A stretch of DNA of 64,000 nt. Origin: Burkholderiaceae bacterium (GTDB lineage Bacteria; Pseudomonadota; Gammaproteobacteria; Burkholderiales; Burkholderiaceae_C). A program made the translations under genes and the position numbers. The notes under the pieces are model-generated. The model was not told the DNA's origin and did no database searches. It worked only from the letters and a program-made list of their open reading frames with translations. Location of the stretch: the NCBI GenBank assembly GCA_018780645.1, contig JADMJJ010000024.1, positions 149,013 to 213,012 of the forward strand. The letters run 5' to 3'. Positions 16,321-24,207 of the stretch are shown one piece after another. The number at the start of each line of letters is the position of its first letter. The first letter of the stretch is position 1.

Positions 16321-16357
16321 CCGGGGTGCGTCGCCCCGCCTCTCGGCGACGCCCCGG
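16321..16357 (-). terminator. Hairpin downstream of the Gfo/Idh/MocA gene
   Basis: A 13-bp stem (arms 16321-16335 and 16345-16357, with a 2-base bulge in the left arm) and a 9-base loop, starting 18 bases after the stop codon of the oxidoreductase gene on the minus strand. There is no U-tract, so it is either a weak or Rho-assisted terminator, or an mRNA 3'-end stabiliser for the three-gene operon. Confidence 0.5.
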
Positions 16358-16374
16358 CCAATCCCGACCGCCTT

Positions 16375-17751
16375 CTAGAGCCGAACATCCTCGATGGTGC
16401 GTTGCAAGCGGCTGCGCTCGGCGGCAAAGGCCATCAAATGGCTCTCCACAGAGGCATCGATCGGCGAACTCAACAGCGCCGGATTCTGCTGGCCCACGGC
16501 CTGCACCCAGTCACGCACCATCGGGTGATCCCCGCCGCCGTGGGCATCGGTCTTCATGCGCCAAGTGCGGCGCTGGCCGGTCTTGAATGTGGTGAGTGTG
16601 AAACTTTCCATGTCACCCGTCACGTCGCCCAAGGAACCCATGATGCGCGTGCGCCGACCCTCGTAGGATACGAAAGCCTCCATCGAAAACGCCGCCGTGA
16701 CACCATTGCGAAACAGGATGTTGACGGTCAGGTGGTCGGGCTGGTCGTTGTCCATGCGGTAGACGCAGCGGCCGTAGTCGGTAGTCTTCAGCGCCTGCAG
16801 GATCGTGGCATCCCACAGCGTGCTGTCCTCCGGCAGGTCGAACACGTACAGGCGCTTGCGGTCGCGCAGGTAGATCTGCAGTGCCGAATAGGGACACTCG
16901 TGCTCGACCGCGCAGCCGTCTGTGCAACGCTCGGTGCTGCCCTCGGGCGCATTCGCGTCGGTGAACCACTTCAGGTTGCCAAAGCAGTGCACGTTGTCGG
17001 CATGGTCGCCCACCAGCCAGCGGATGATGTCGGTATCGTGGCAGCTCTTGGCCAGGATGATGGGCGTGCTGTTCGCGCTGTTGCGCCACAGGCCGCGCAC
17101 GTACGAGTGGCTCATGTGCACGTGCTCGATAGGCTCCAGATGCTGCATGCTGATCAGTTCGCCGATCAGGCCCTTGTCCAGCAGAGCCTTGAGTTCCCGG
17201 AAGTAGGGTGTGTAGCGCAGCACGTGGCACACCCCGACCAGCCGCCCTGTGGCGTGGGCCTTGGCCAGGATCGCGCGGCACTCGGCCTCGGTCGGCGCGA
17301 TGGGCTTTTCCAGCAGCACGTCGTAGCCCTGGTCGAGTGCGCGCAGGCACGGTGCGCTGTGCAGCGGATCAGGGGTGGCGATGATGACCGCATCGGCCAG
17401 CCTTGCGCCCTCGAAAACCTGTTCCCAGCTGTCAAAACAGCGCTCGGGTGCAATGCCATGCAGTCGGGCCAGGCGGTCGCGCCGGTGGCGGTTCGGGTCG
17501 GCCACCGCCACCACCCGCATCTCGGTGGGGTTGCGGGCGGCAAAATTGGCGTAAATGGTGCCGCGGTGGCCTGCGCCGATGAGCACCACCGTCACCGGCC
17601 GCTCCAGTGGCCGATGCAGCGGGTTGGCGTACAGATCCTCCTGCAGCCCCAGGGTGCGTGCCGTCTCGCTCCAACCGTGGACGACACCGTCCTTCACCGC
17701 GGTCAGCGCCCGGGTCAGCGGGCGAAGTGACATGAACTGTCTCAGTGACAT
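16375..17751 (-). CDS. Gfo/Idh/MocA-family oxidoreductase
   Basis: A 458-residue NAD(P)-dependent dehydrogenase of sugar derivatives. The N-terminal Rossmann fold shows VVLIGAGHRGTIYANFAARNP (about 55-75), then MRVVAVADPN and the family motif LLEKPIAPTEAECRAIL (about 150-166). The C-terminal domain carries HSYVRGLW and a Cys cluster CTDGCAVEHECPYSALQIYL (about 283-302), seen in one subgroup of larger Gfo/Idh proteins. A second ATG (17733) is possible. It is the third gene of the GT81-HAD / symporter operon, 55 bp after the symporter stop, so its substrate is probably the transported sugar or glycoside or a derivative of it. Exact substrate unknown. Confidence 0.88.
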   Translation of the reverse strand: MSLRQFMSLRPLTRALTAVKDGVVHGWSETARTLGLQEDLYANPLHRPLERPVTVVLIGAGHRGTIYANFAARNPTEMRVVAVADPNRHRRDRLARLHGIAPERCFDSWEQVFEGARLADAVIIATPDPLHSAPCLRALDQGYDVLLEKPIAPTEAECRAILAKAHATGRLVGVCHVLRYTPYFRELKALLDKGLIGELISMQHLEPIEHVHMSHSYVRGLWRNSANSTPIILAKSCHDTDIIRWLVGDHADNVHCFGNLKWFTDANAPEGSTERCTDGCAVEHECPYSALQIYLRDRKRLYVFDLPEDSTLWDATILQALKTTDYGRCVYRMDNDQPDHLTVNILFRNGVTAAFSMEAFVSYEGRRTRIMGSLGDVTGDMESFTLTTFKTGQRRTWRMKTDAHGGGDHPMVRDWVQAVGQQNPALLSSPIDASVESHLMAFAAERSRLQRTIEDVRL

Positions 17752-17806
17752 GGCCTCATCGTCCCATCATGGCGCCCCGTGCGGTAGGCGGCCATGCGCG
17801 ACCGGC

Positions 17807-19387
17807 TCATCGCACACCCAACCAGGTCGCCAAGCCCGCCATCGCGGCGGCCCAGACCAGCAGCAAAGTGATCGAGCCGCGCTGCTGGGGCAAGCCACGG
17901 CGCAGCACGGCGGCGTCCAGCGTGGTGCCCAGCAACTGCGCCGGATCGGGAGCCGCCATGAAGCGGCTGAGCACCACGGTCACCCCCGCTGCGACCACCA
18001 GGCCACTGATGTTCCACCACATCCAGAACAACGCCGCCCCCAAGTAGGCCGCGAGCACCAGGTTGATGACCAGCCCCGCCGCCACGCCGACCAGAACCGC
18101 GAGCCCGCGCGCACGGCGGTCCAGGATGCCGCAGAGAAAGGCCGCCAGCAGCGGACCGTAGAACAGCGCGCCAATGCGGTTGATGCCTTCGACCACGCTG
18201 CTGGCCAAGCCGCCCACCGAGAGGGCGAAGCCCACCACGACCAAGCCCCAGGCCAGCGTCACCAGCCGCCCGTTGCGCAGGGCACGGGTCACCCCCATGC
18301 GAGGCTCGACAAAGTCGCGCAGCGTGGCCGCCGACAGGCTGTTCAACGCCGAGTCAAGGCTTGACATCGCTGCGGCCAGGATGGCAGCGACCAGAAGCCC
18401 CCGGGTGCCGCTGGGCAGATAGAGCTCGATGAAGCGTGGCACGAGCAGGTCCAGACGATCGGCGGGCACGGCTTCGCGCAGCGCCGGTTGCTGCATGGCC
18501 ACGGCGCCGATCGCCAAACCAAGGCCGGCGTAGGCCAGCGTGAGTGGAAAGCGCAGCACGCCATTGAGCACCAGCGCACGCTGCGCGCCGGGCACGTTGA
18601 TGGCCGACAAGGTGCGCTGGGCCTGGCTCTGGTCAACGCCGTAGTAGCTGATGTAGAGCACCAGTCCGCCGGCAACAAAGCCCCATAACGGCGCCCGCGC
18701 GCCATCGCCCACGCCGTGTGCCCATTCGATGGCGGCCAGGCGGGCCGGGTCATGCGCGGCGATGATGGCGGCGCCGCCGCCGGCCATGTCCCAGGCGATG
18801 ACGGCGCACAAACCGATGCCACCCAACAGGACGGCCATCTGCACGACGTCGGTCCAGACCACGGCGCGCATGCCGCCCATCGTGTCGTAGACCACCGTGA
18901 TGCCCCCCATCAGTACGATGGCCCATGGCAGCGACAGGCCGGTGCTGACCTGCACCACCAAGCCCGCAGCGTACAGGGCCACGCCGGTGGCCATGCCGCG
19001 AGACAGCAGAAACACGACGCTGAGCCACACTCGCGTGCGGCGGTCGAAGCGACGCTCCAGGTATTCATAGACGCTGATCACGCCCAGGCCGCGCAGCACC
19101 GGTACCAGCACCAGCATCACCACGATCATGGCCATGGGCACCATCAGCTCGTACTGCAGCCAGGTCAGTCCACCACCGGGCACCAGGGCCACATAGGCGG
19201 GGATGCCTATGAAGGAGTTGGCCGATGACTGCGTGGCCAGGATCGAAATGGCCAGAGCCCACCAGGGCAGCGTGCGCCCGCCGACGTAATAGTCGGCGGC
19301 TGTTGTCTGCCGCCGCGCCAGCCAGGCCGAAAGGCCCAGCGTGCCCCCCAGATAGCCCGCGATGACCCACCAGTCCAGGGCCGACAT
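17807..19387 (-). CDS. Sodium:solute symporter (SSS family)
   Basis: A 526-residue polytopic inner-membrane transporter with about 13-14 hydrophobic segments. Family features are the N-terminal YYVGGRTLPWWALAISILATQSSANSFIGIPAYVAL (about 33-68), GGMRAVVWTDVVQMAVLL (about 168-185) and the helix 8 region LVAAILAAAMSSLDSALNSLSAATLRDF (about 335-362) with the sodium-site Ser pair. Such proteins take up sugars, amino acids or other solutes with Na+. It begins within the stop codon of the glycosyltransferase-phosphatase gene (TGATG) and precedes a Gfo/Idh/MocA gene, so it probably moves a sugar or glycoside. Substrate not assignable by sequence reading. Confidence 0.92.
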   Translation of the reverse strand: MSALDWWVIAGYLGGTLGLSAWLARRQTTAADYYVGGRTLPWWALAISILATQSSANSFIGIPAYVALVPGGGLTWLQYELMVPMAMIVVMLVLVPVLRGLGVISVYEYLERRFDRRTRVWLSVVFLLSRGMATGVALYAAGLVVQVSTGLSLPWAIVLMGGITVVYDTMGGMRAVVWTDVVQMAVLLGGIGLCAVIAWDMAGGGAAIIAAHDPARLAAIEWAHGVGDGARAPLWGFVAGGLVLYISYYGVDQSQAQRTLSAINVPGAQRALVLNGVLRFPLTLAYAGLGLAIGAVAMQQPALREAVPADRLDLLVPRFIELYLPSGTRGLLVAAILAAAMSSLDSALNSLSAATLRDFVEPRMGVTRALRNGRLVTLAWGLVVVGFALSVGGLASSVVEGINRIGALFYGPLLAAFLCGILDRRARGLAVLVGVAAGLVINLVLAAYLGAALFWMWWNISGLVVAAGVTVVLSRFMAAPDPAQLLGTTLDAAVLRRGLPQQRGSITLLLVWAAAMAGLATWLGVR

Positions 19388-20955
19388 CAGGCCGCCGCCT
19401 GCTGGGACTGCGGCACATGCACCAGCAATTCGTCGAAGCTGCTGACCACCGTCAGTCCGGGCACCTCGGCAAGGAGCGGCGACTTCGGCTCGATGGCGAA
19501 GGCCCTCTCTGCGCCGCGCAGCATGCCCAGGTCATTGACGTTGTCGCCCACCGCCCAGCACTCGACCACGCGCGGCTCGCTGCGGTCTTCGCGCAGGCGG
19601 CGCAGCACACGGCTCTTGCAGATCGCAGGGCCGGCGTCACCGTTGCGCGGCAGGAACGCCGCATTCAGGCGCAACTGGCCGGAGCAGACCTCGGCCTCGA
19701 ACTGCAGCATATGGGCCAGGGCAAAGTCGGCGAACAGGCGCCGGCGAACGATATCGGCGGCGACGAAGTAGCTGTCGCTCAGCAGACCGACCATGAAGCC
19801 GGCCCGACGCATGCGGTTGACGAACTCAATTGCGCCGGGACGCAGCACAAGCCCATGGGCGACGCGTTCGAAGTCGCGCTGATGCACGAATTTGAACAGG
19901 GCTGCGATGCGCTCGCTGCGCGTGCCCGCGTCGTCGCTGGGGCCGTCGAGCAGGGCCATCAGCTCGGTCTCGCGCCCGGTCGCGCGGGCCAGTTCGACGG
20001 CAAAGCGCGAACCCGTGACCGTGCCATCCATGTCCAGCAGCAGTACCCGTTGACGGCCGCGGCGGCGGGTGAGGATGTAGTCCAGCTCGGCCTGGGCCTG
20101 GCGCTGCGTCTCGTACATGGCGATCACCTGCTCGACATGCAACCGTCCAGCGGCGCGCGCGCGGGCATAGATCACGCGCGAAACTTCATTGGCCATCAGG
20201 GTCAGGTCGAGCAGCGGCTGGCTGTCGTGTTCAAGCGAACCGATGTCCACCTCGGCAAGCCGCGCTCCGGCGCGCTGGGCGTCCAGCAGCAGGCCAATGT
20301 CCACGCCATATCCGCTCTCGAAGCTGAGCGAGCGCAGCAGGCAGCGACGCGCGGCGATGATGCCCCCCAGCGGCTGCGCGAAGTGCGCCACCTCCGGGAA
20401 GAAGACCTTCAGCATAGGCTTGGCCGTCAACTCAGTGACACGCCCGCCGCCGCGACCGAAGCGGGCCTTCACGAAGTCGGCATCGCCACGCAGCAGCGGC
20501 CGGCACAGGTCGCTGATGATGCCCGGCCGCAGGCCCGACAAATCACCGTCGAGAAAGACCAGCAACTCCTCCCCCGCCGCGGCTACGCCGTCGCACATCG
20601 AAGCGCCCTTGCCCAGCATCGTGCTGGTGATCACGCGTGCGCCGGCCTCGCGGGCCAGACGGACGGTGTCATCAATCGAACTGTCGTCGACGACCAACAC
20701 CTCGGACGTGGCTTCGTCGGCGAGCGCGTAGGCCACCACATCCGCGATACGACGCGCCTCGTTGAGCGCCGGTATCACGACGGTCGCATAACGCGACATC
20801 GGCAACGACAGGGTTGCCGCCCTATCGGCCGCGCCGATGCGGTTGACGGGCTCGGCTGCGCTTGTCGCACTGCCACGCCGCAGTCCCAGGCTGGCGCTGA
20901 CTTTCAACCACCAGGCTCGTAGTCGGCGGACAATCCAACGGGTTGGGGTGTTCAT
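19387..20955 (-). CDS. GT81-type glycosyltransferase fused to HAD phosphatase (glucosyl-3-phosphoglycerate synthase/phosphatase-like)
   Basis: A 522-residue two-domain protein. Residues 55-265 match the retaining GT-A fold of glucosyl-3-phosphoglycerate synthases: VVIPALNEA (59-67), VVDDSSIDDT (88-97), the metal motif FLDGDL (134-139), GRVTEL (171-176), QPLGG (194-198), GYGVDIG (215-221) and EHDSQPL. Residues 303-510 form a HAD-IB (SerB-type) phosphatase with DMDGT (309-313), LLSDS (391-395), a Lys near 448 and GDNVND (470-475). The expected reaction is NDP-sugar plus 3-phosphoglycerate to a sugar-phosphoglycerate, then dephosphorylation to glucosyl- or mannosylglycerate, a compatible solute. 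I chose ATG 20955, which has GAAAGAG upstream. Domain calls are firm; the sugar donor and product are inferred. Confidence 0.82.
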   Translation of the reverse strand: MNTPTRWIVRRLRAWWLKVSASLGLRRGSATSAAEPVNRIGAADRAATLSLPMSRYATVVIPALNEARRIADVVAYALADEATSEVLVVDDSSIDDTVRLAREAGARVITSTMLGKGASMCDGVAAAGEELLVFLDGDLSGLRPGIISDLCRPLLRGDADFVKARFGRGGGRVTELTAKPMLKVFFPEVAHFAQPLGGIIAARRCLLRSLSFESGYGVDIGLLLDAQRAGARLAEVDIGSLEHDSQPLLDLTLMANEVSRVIYARARAAGRLHVEQVIAMYETQRQAQAELDYILTRRRGRQRVLLLDMDGTVTGSRFAVELARATGRETELMALLDGPSDDAGTRSERIAALFKFVHQRDFERVAHGLVLRPGAIEFVNRMRRAGFMVGLLSDSYFVAADIVRRRLFADFALAHMLQFEAEVCSGQLRLNAAFLPRNGDAGPAICKSRVLRRLREDRSEPRVVECWAVGDNVNDLGMLRGAERAFAIEPKSPLLAEVPGLTVVSSFDELLVHVPQSQQAAA

Positions 20956-21085
20956 GGCAGGACTCTTTCCTTTGCGCCGATTCGAGACGTATTCGCGGCC
21001 AACACGGGTACTGATGTCATCGGCATAGGCAGCAGCGCCGAACGTCGAGCGTACAACGGCTGCCCCGACTTCCGGCGCAGGGTCG

Positions 21086-21760
21086 TCACCGCCCAAACAC
21101 CTTCTTCAGGATCGCGCTGCCGGTGCCAACCGGGTCCTGGCGGATCTTGTGCTCCTCTTCAGCGATCATCAGATAGAGGCCGTCCAGCGCGCGGCGGGTG
21201 ACGTATTGCTGGACATTGGCGTCCTCATCCTTGACCAGGCCGAACCTGGCGGCCTTGGCGGCGACGGCGTTGTACTTCTCGGCAGCGGACACCTTCTGCG
21301 TGGCCTTGGTGACGATGGGCAGGAACTTGGCGCTCAGCGGCTGGCGGGTGTTGCGGGCAAAGAAGTCGGTCACCGCGGTGTCGCCGCCGCGCACGATCAG
21401 CAGCGCATCCTTGACCGAGACGTTCCTCACTGTCTGCACCAGCAGGGCCTTGGCCTCGGGGATGGCGGCCTCGGCGGCGCGGTTCATCGCGGTGATCAGC
21501 TCATCGACCCTTTTCTGCTGGCCGGTGGCACGCAAGAGCTTGGCCGCATCGTTCAGTGCACCGGGCAAGCCTATGCGCACCTTTTCGTTGCCCAGAAAGC
21601 CGTCCTGCCTGCCCAGCAGGGCCACGGCAGCAATGGCGCCGCGCTCCAACGCCGCGCGTACTCCGGAGGCGGCATCGCGCTCGGACAGATCGGCCGCCCA
21701 CAACGGCAGGTGAACAAGGCCCAGCGCACTGAATTGGCTGAACTGGCGGCGGCTGATCAT
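21086..21760 (-). CDS. DUF4197 domain-containing exported protein
   Basis: A 224-residue protein. The N-terminus MISRRQFSQFSALGLVHLPLWA looks like a twin-arginine signal (SRRQFSQ). The body matches DUF4197: GVRAALERGAIAAVALLGRQDGFLGNEKVRIGLPGAL, then NVSVKDALLIVRGGDTAVTDFFARNT and VTRRALDGLYLMIAEEEHKIRQDP, and a C-terminal GTGSAILKKVFG. ATG 21760 has AGGAGAA upstream, which fixes the start against the longer reading to 21877. Periplasmic, function unknown. It lies 130 bp upstream of the glycosyltransferase gene on the same strand; a functional link is not evident. Confidence 0.88.
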   Translation of the reverse strand: MISRRQFSQFSALGLVHLPLWAADLSERDAASGVRAALERGAIAAVALLGRQDGFLGNEKVRIGLPGALNDAAKLLRATGQQKRVDELITAMNRAAEAAIPEAKALLVQTVRNVSVKDALLIVRGGDTAVTDFFARNTRQPLSAKFLPIVTKATQKVSAAEKYNAVAAKAARFGLVKDEDANVQQYVTRRALDGLYLMIAEEEHKIRQDPVGTGSAILKKVFGR

Positions 21761-21928
21761 GGGCTTCTCCTGTTGGCTTGACGGCCATGATGCCAGCTGT
21801 TGCCGACTTGGCATCGGGCCATGTCGGGCGCTCATATCAGGCCGGCAACCGGTCATTTGCCACCCGGGTGGCAGCACTCCCGCACAGAGTCTGCTTGAAT
21901 CGGGTGGAACAACAACAGGAGGACTGCA

Positions 21929-23251
21929 ATGAGTGGCAAGGCCCGGGTGCTGGTGATTGGTTGTGGGTTTGGCGGTATCGAGGCGGTGCGCGCGCTGTCC
22001 AGGGCGCGGGACGAGGTGGAGATCACGCTAGTCGACCGCACCAACCACCATCTGTTCCAGCCCCTGCTCTACCAAGTGGCCACCGCGGGCCTGAGCGCAC
22101 CGGCGATCTCGGGACCGATACGCCACATCCTGCGGCCACAGATGCGGCGCGGCAATCTGACGATTCTGCAGGCCGAGGTCAAGGCCATAGACGCGCCGGG
22201 CCGCAAGGTCACCCTGCATGACGGCGAGCAGCTCGCCTACGACCATCTGATCGTCGCCGCCGGCGCCACCCACAGCTATTTCGGCCACGACGAATGGGCC
22301 GCCCACGCGCCGGGGCTGAAGACGCTGACCGATGCCTTCAATATCCGCCAGCGCGTCGTCAATGCCTTCGAACAGGCCGAGCGCTGCGAGGACCCCACCC
22401 GACGCCAAGCCTGGCTGACCTTCGTCGTTATCGGCGCCGGGCCCACCGGCGTCGAGATGGCCGGCACCTTGAGCGAGATGGCCCGCCACACGCTGGTCAG
22501 CGAGTTCCGGCGCATCGATTCGCGCGAGGCCCGCGTGGTGCTGGTCGAGGGCTCGGACAGGGTGCTGGGCAGCTTTGTGCCGGCGCTGTCTCAGCGCGCC
22601 GCCGAGCAGCTGCAAAAGCTGGGCGTGGAGCTGCGCACCGGCTGCCGCGTCACCCATATCGATGGCCACAGCGTGCGCTTCGAGTCGACAGCCGGCACCG
22701 AGACCCTGCCCAGCCACACCGTCGTCTGGGCCGCCGGCGTGGCCGGCTCGCCGCTGGGCCGGGCGCTGGCCGACAGCGCCGGCGCGACACTGGACCGCGC
22801 CGGCCGCGTGCTCGTGCAGCCCGATCTGAGCCTGGAAGGCCACCCGGAGATCAGCGTCATCGGCGACCTGGCCGCGGCCAAGAGCTACGCGCCCGGCGCC
22901 GAGCCCAAGCCGGTGCCCGGCGTCAGTCCGGCGGCCAAGCAGATGGGGCGCAGCGTGGCGGCCAATCTGCTGCGGCGGCTGAAAGGGCAAGCCACCCTGC
23001 CCTTCCGCTATGCCGACTACGGCAACCTGGCCACCGTGGGCCGCAAGGCGGCGGTCGTCGATCTGGGCGTGCCGGGCCTGGGCGCCCTGCGCTTCTCGGG
23101 CTATTTCGCCTGGCTGTTCTGGCTATTCGCCCACATCTACTTCCTGATCGGCTTTCGCAACCGGCTGATCGTGCTGATCGACTGGGCCTGGGCCTACTGG
23201 ACCTTCGAGCGCAATGCTCGGGTCGTGCCCCAGGCCCAGGATCATCCCTAA
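21929..23251 (+). CDS. ndh: Type II NADH dehydrogenase (FAD-dependent)
   Basis: A 440-residue membrane-associated flavoprotein that passes electrons from NADH to quinone without pumping protons. It has the FAD-binding Rossmann motif VLVIGCGFGGIEAVRAL at residue 6, LYQVATAGLSAPAI, AAGATHSYFGHDEW, the NADH-binding motif FVVIGAGPTGVEMAGTLSEMA (about 168-188), VWAAGV and PEISVIGDLAAA (about 305-320). A C-terminal hydrophobic stretch (FSGYFAWLFWLFAHIYFLIGFRNRLI) anchors it to the membrane. A strong AGGAGGA site precedes the ATG. It overlaps the convergent dusC stop by 3 bp. Confidence 0.93.
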   Translation: MSGKARVLVIGCGFGGIEAVRALSRARDEVEITLVDRTNHHLFQPLLYQVATAGLSAPAISGPIRHILRPQMRRGNLTILQAEVKAIDAPGRKVTLHDGEQLAYDHLIVAAGATHSYFGHDEWAAHAPGLKTLTDAFNIRQRVVNAFEQAERCEDPTRRQAWLTFVVIGAGPTGVEMAGTLSEMARHTLVSEFRRIDSREARVVLVEGSDRVLGSFVPALSQRAAEQLQKLGVELRTGCRVTHIDGHSVRFESTAGTETLPSHTVVWAAGVAGSPLGRALADSAGATLDRAGRVLVQPDLSLEGHPEISVIGDLAAAKSYAPGAEPKPVPGVSPAAKQMGRSVAANLLRRLKGQATLPFRYADYGNLATVGRKAAVVDLGVPGLGALRFSGYFAWLFWLFAHIYFLIGFRNRLIVLIDWAWAYWTFERNARVVPQAQDHP

Positions 23252-24207
23252 GCAGCGAGAGCCAGTTCGGCGTCGAAGCTCTGGTACAGCCTTGCCCGCA
23301 CCAGGGCCGGATCATTGACCGTGCGCACATCGGCATACACAGCCTCGGCCTCCGGGTAGAGCCGGCGCAGGTAATTCAGCCATTGCTTGAGCCGGCCGGC
23401 GCGGTGGCGGGGCTCGATATGCGTGTCAATCAGGCCCCAGAAATGCTGAATGAGCGGCAGCAGCTGATCCCAGGCCAGCACGCCCGCGCCGGGCTGCAGA
23501 ATGCTCAGCGCCAGGCCCGGGTTGACGACCATGCCGCGGCCCAGCATCAGCGGATGGCAGCCCGATTGCTCGCGGCAGCGGGCGGCATCCTCGGCGGTCC
23601 ATATCTCGCCGTTGGCGATGACGGGAATTCTCAAAGTGGCGCGGATCTCGGCGATGCGGTCCCAGTAGGCCGGCGGCTTGTAGCCATCGGCCTTGGTGCG
23701 GGCATGGACCACCAGCTCGTCGGCACCCGCCGCTTCGATCGCCAGCGCGCAATCCATGGTCCGGCTGGTGCAGTGAAAACCGAGCCGCATCTTGGCCGAC
23801 ACCGGCATCGGCTGCGGCACGGCCATGCGCACCGCCGAGACGATCTGCTGGATCAGCTCCGGATCGTCCAGCAACGCCGCGCCGCCGCCATGGCGGTTCA
23901 CCACCTTGGCTGGACAGCCGAAGTTCAAGTCTATGCCGGCCGGCCCCAGCTCGGCCAGCTTGGCGGCGTTCTCGGCCAGGCAGGCAATATCTGACCCCAT
24001 CAGCTGCGCCCGCACCGGCACGCCCGAGGGCGTGCGCCCGCCATTTAGCAGCTCGGGCACGATGCGGATGAAGGTGCGATTCGGCAGCAAGGTGCCGGTG
24101 ACGCGAATGAACTCCGACACGCAGCGGTCGATGCCGCCCACGCGGGTCAGCACATCGCGCAGCGTGAAGTCGAGCAGGCCTTCCATGGGGGCGAGCAGTA
24201 TCGTCAT
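23248..24207 (-). CDS. dusC: tRNA-dihydrouridine(16) synthase
   Basis: A 319-residue FMN enzyme that reduces uridine to dihydrouridine in the tRNA D-loop. Dus features are LLAPMEGLLDFTLRDVLTRVGG at the start, QLMGSD near residue 69, the catalytic-Cys block GIDLNFGCPAKVVNRHGGGAALL (about 92-114), KMRLGF and VVHARTKADGYKPPAYW, and IPVIANGEIW. The MEG start and the HARTK..GY pattern favour the DusC subgroup over DusA or DusB. Its ATG overlaps the stop codon of the TPR-glycosyltransferase gene (ATGA), so the two are translationally coupled. Confidence 0.92.
   Translation of the reverse strand: MTILLAPMEGLLDFTLRDVLTRVGGIDRCVSEFIRVTGTLLPNRTFIRIVPELLNGGRTPSGVPVRAQLMGSDIACLAENAAKLAELGPAGIDLNFGCPAKVVNRHGGGAALLDDPELIQQIVSAVRMAVPQPMPVSAKMRLGFHCTSRTMDCALAIEAAGADELVVHARTKADGYKPPAYWDRIAEIRATLRIPVIANGEIWTAEDAARCREQSGCHPLMLGRGMVVNPGLALSILQPGAGVLAWDQLLPLIQHFWGLIDTHIEPRHRAGRLKQWLNYLRRLYPEAEAVYADVRTVNDPALVRARLYQSFDAELALAA

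Noticed and set aside
16309..20922. Plus-strand open readings of 473 and 501 codons
   Set aside because: Antisense to the Gfo/Idh and GT81-HAD genes; no domain or ribosome site.
19387..20955. GT domain as dolichyl-phosphate mannose synthase (GT2)
   Set aside because: The GRVTEL, QPLGG and GYGVDIG blocks match GT81 glucosyl-3-phosphoglycerate synthases better, and no membrane segments follow.
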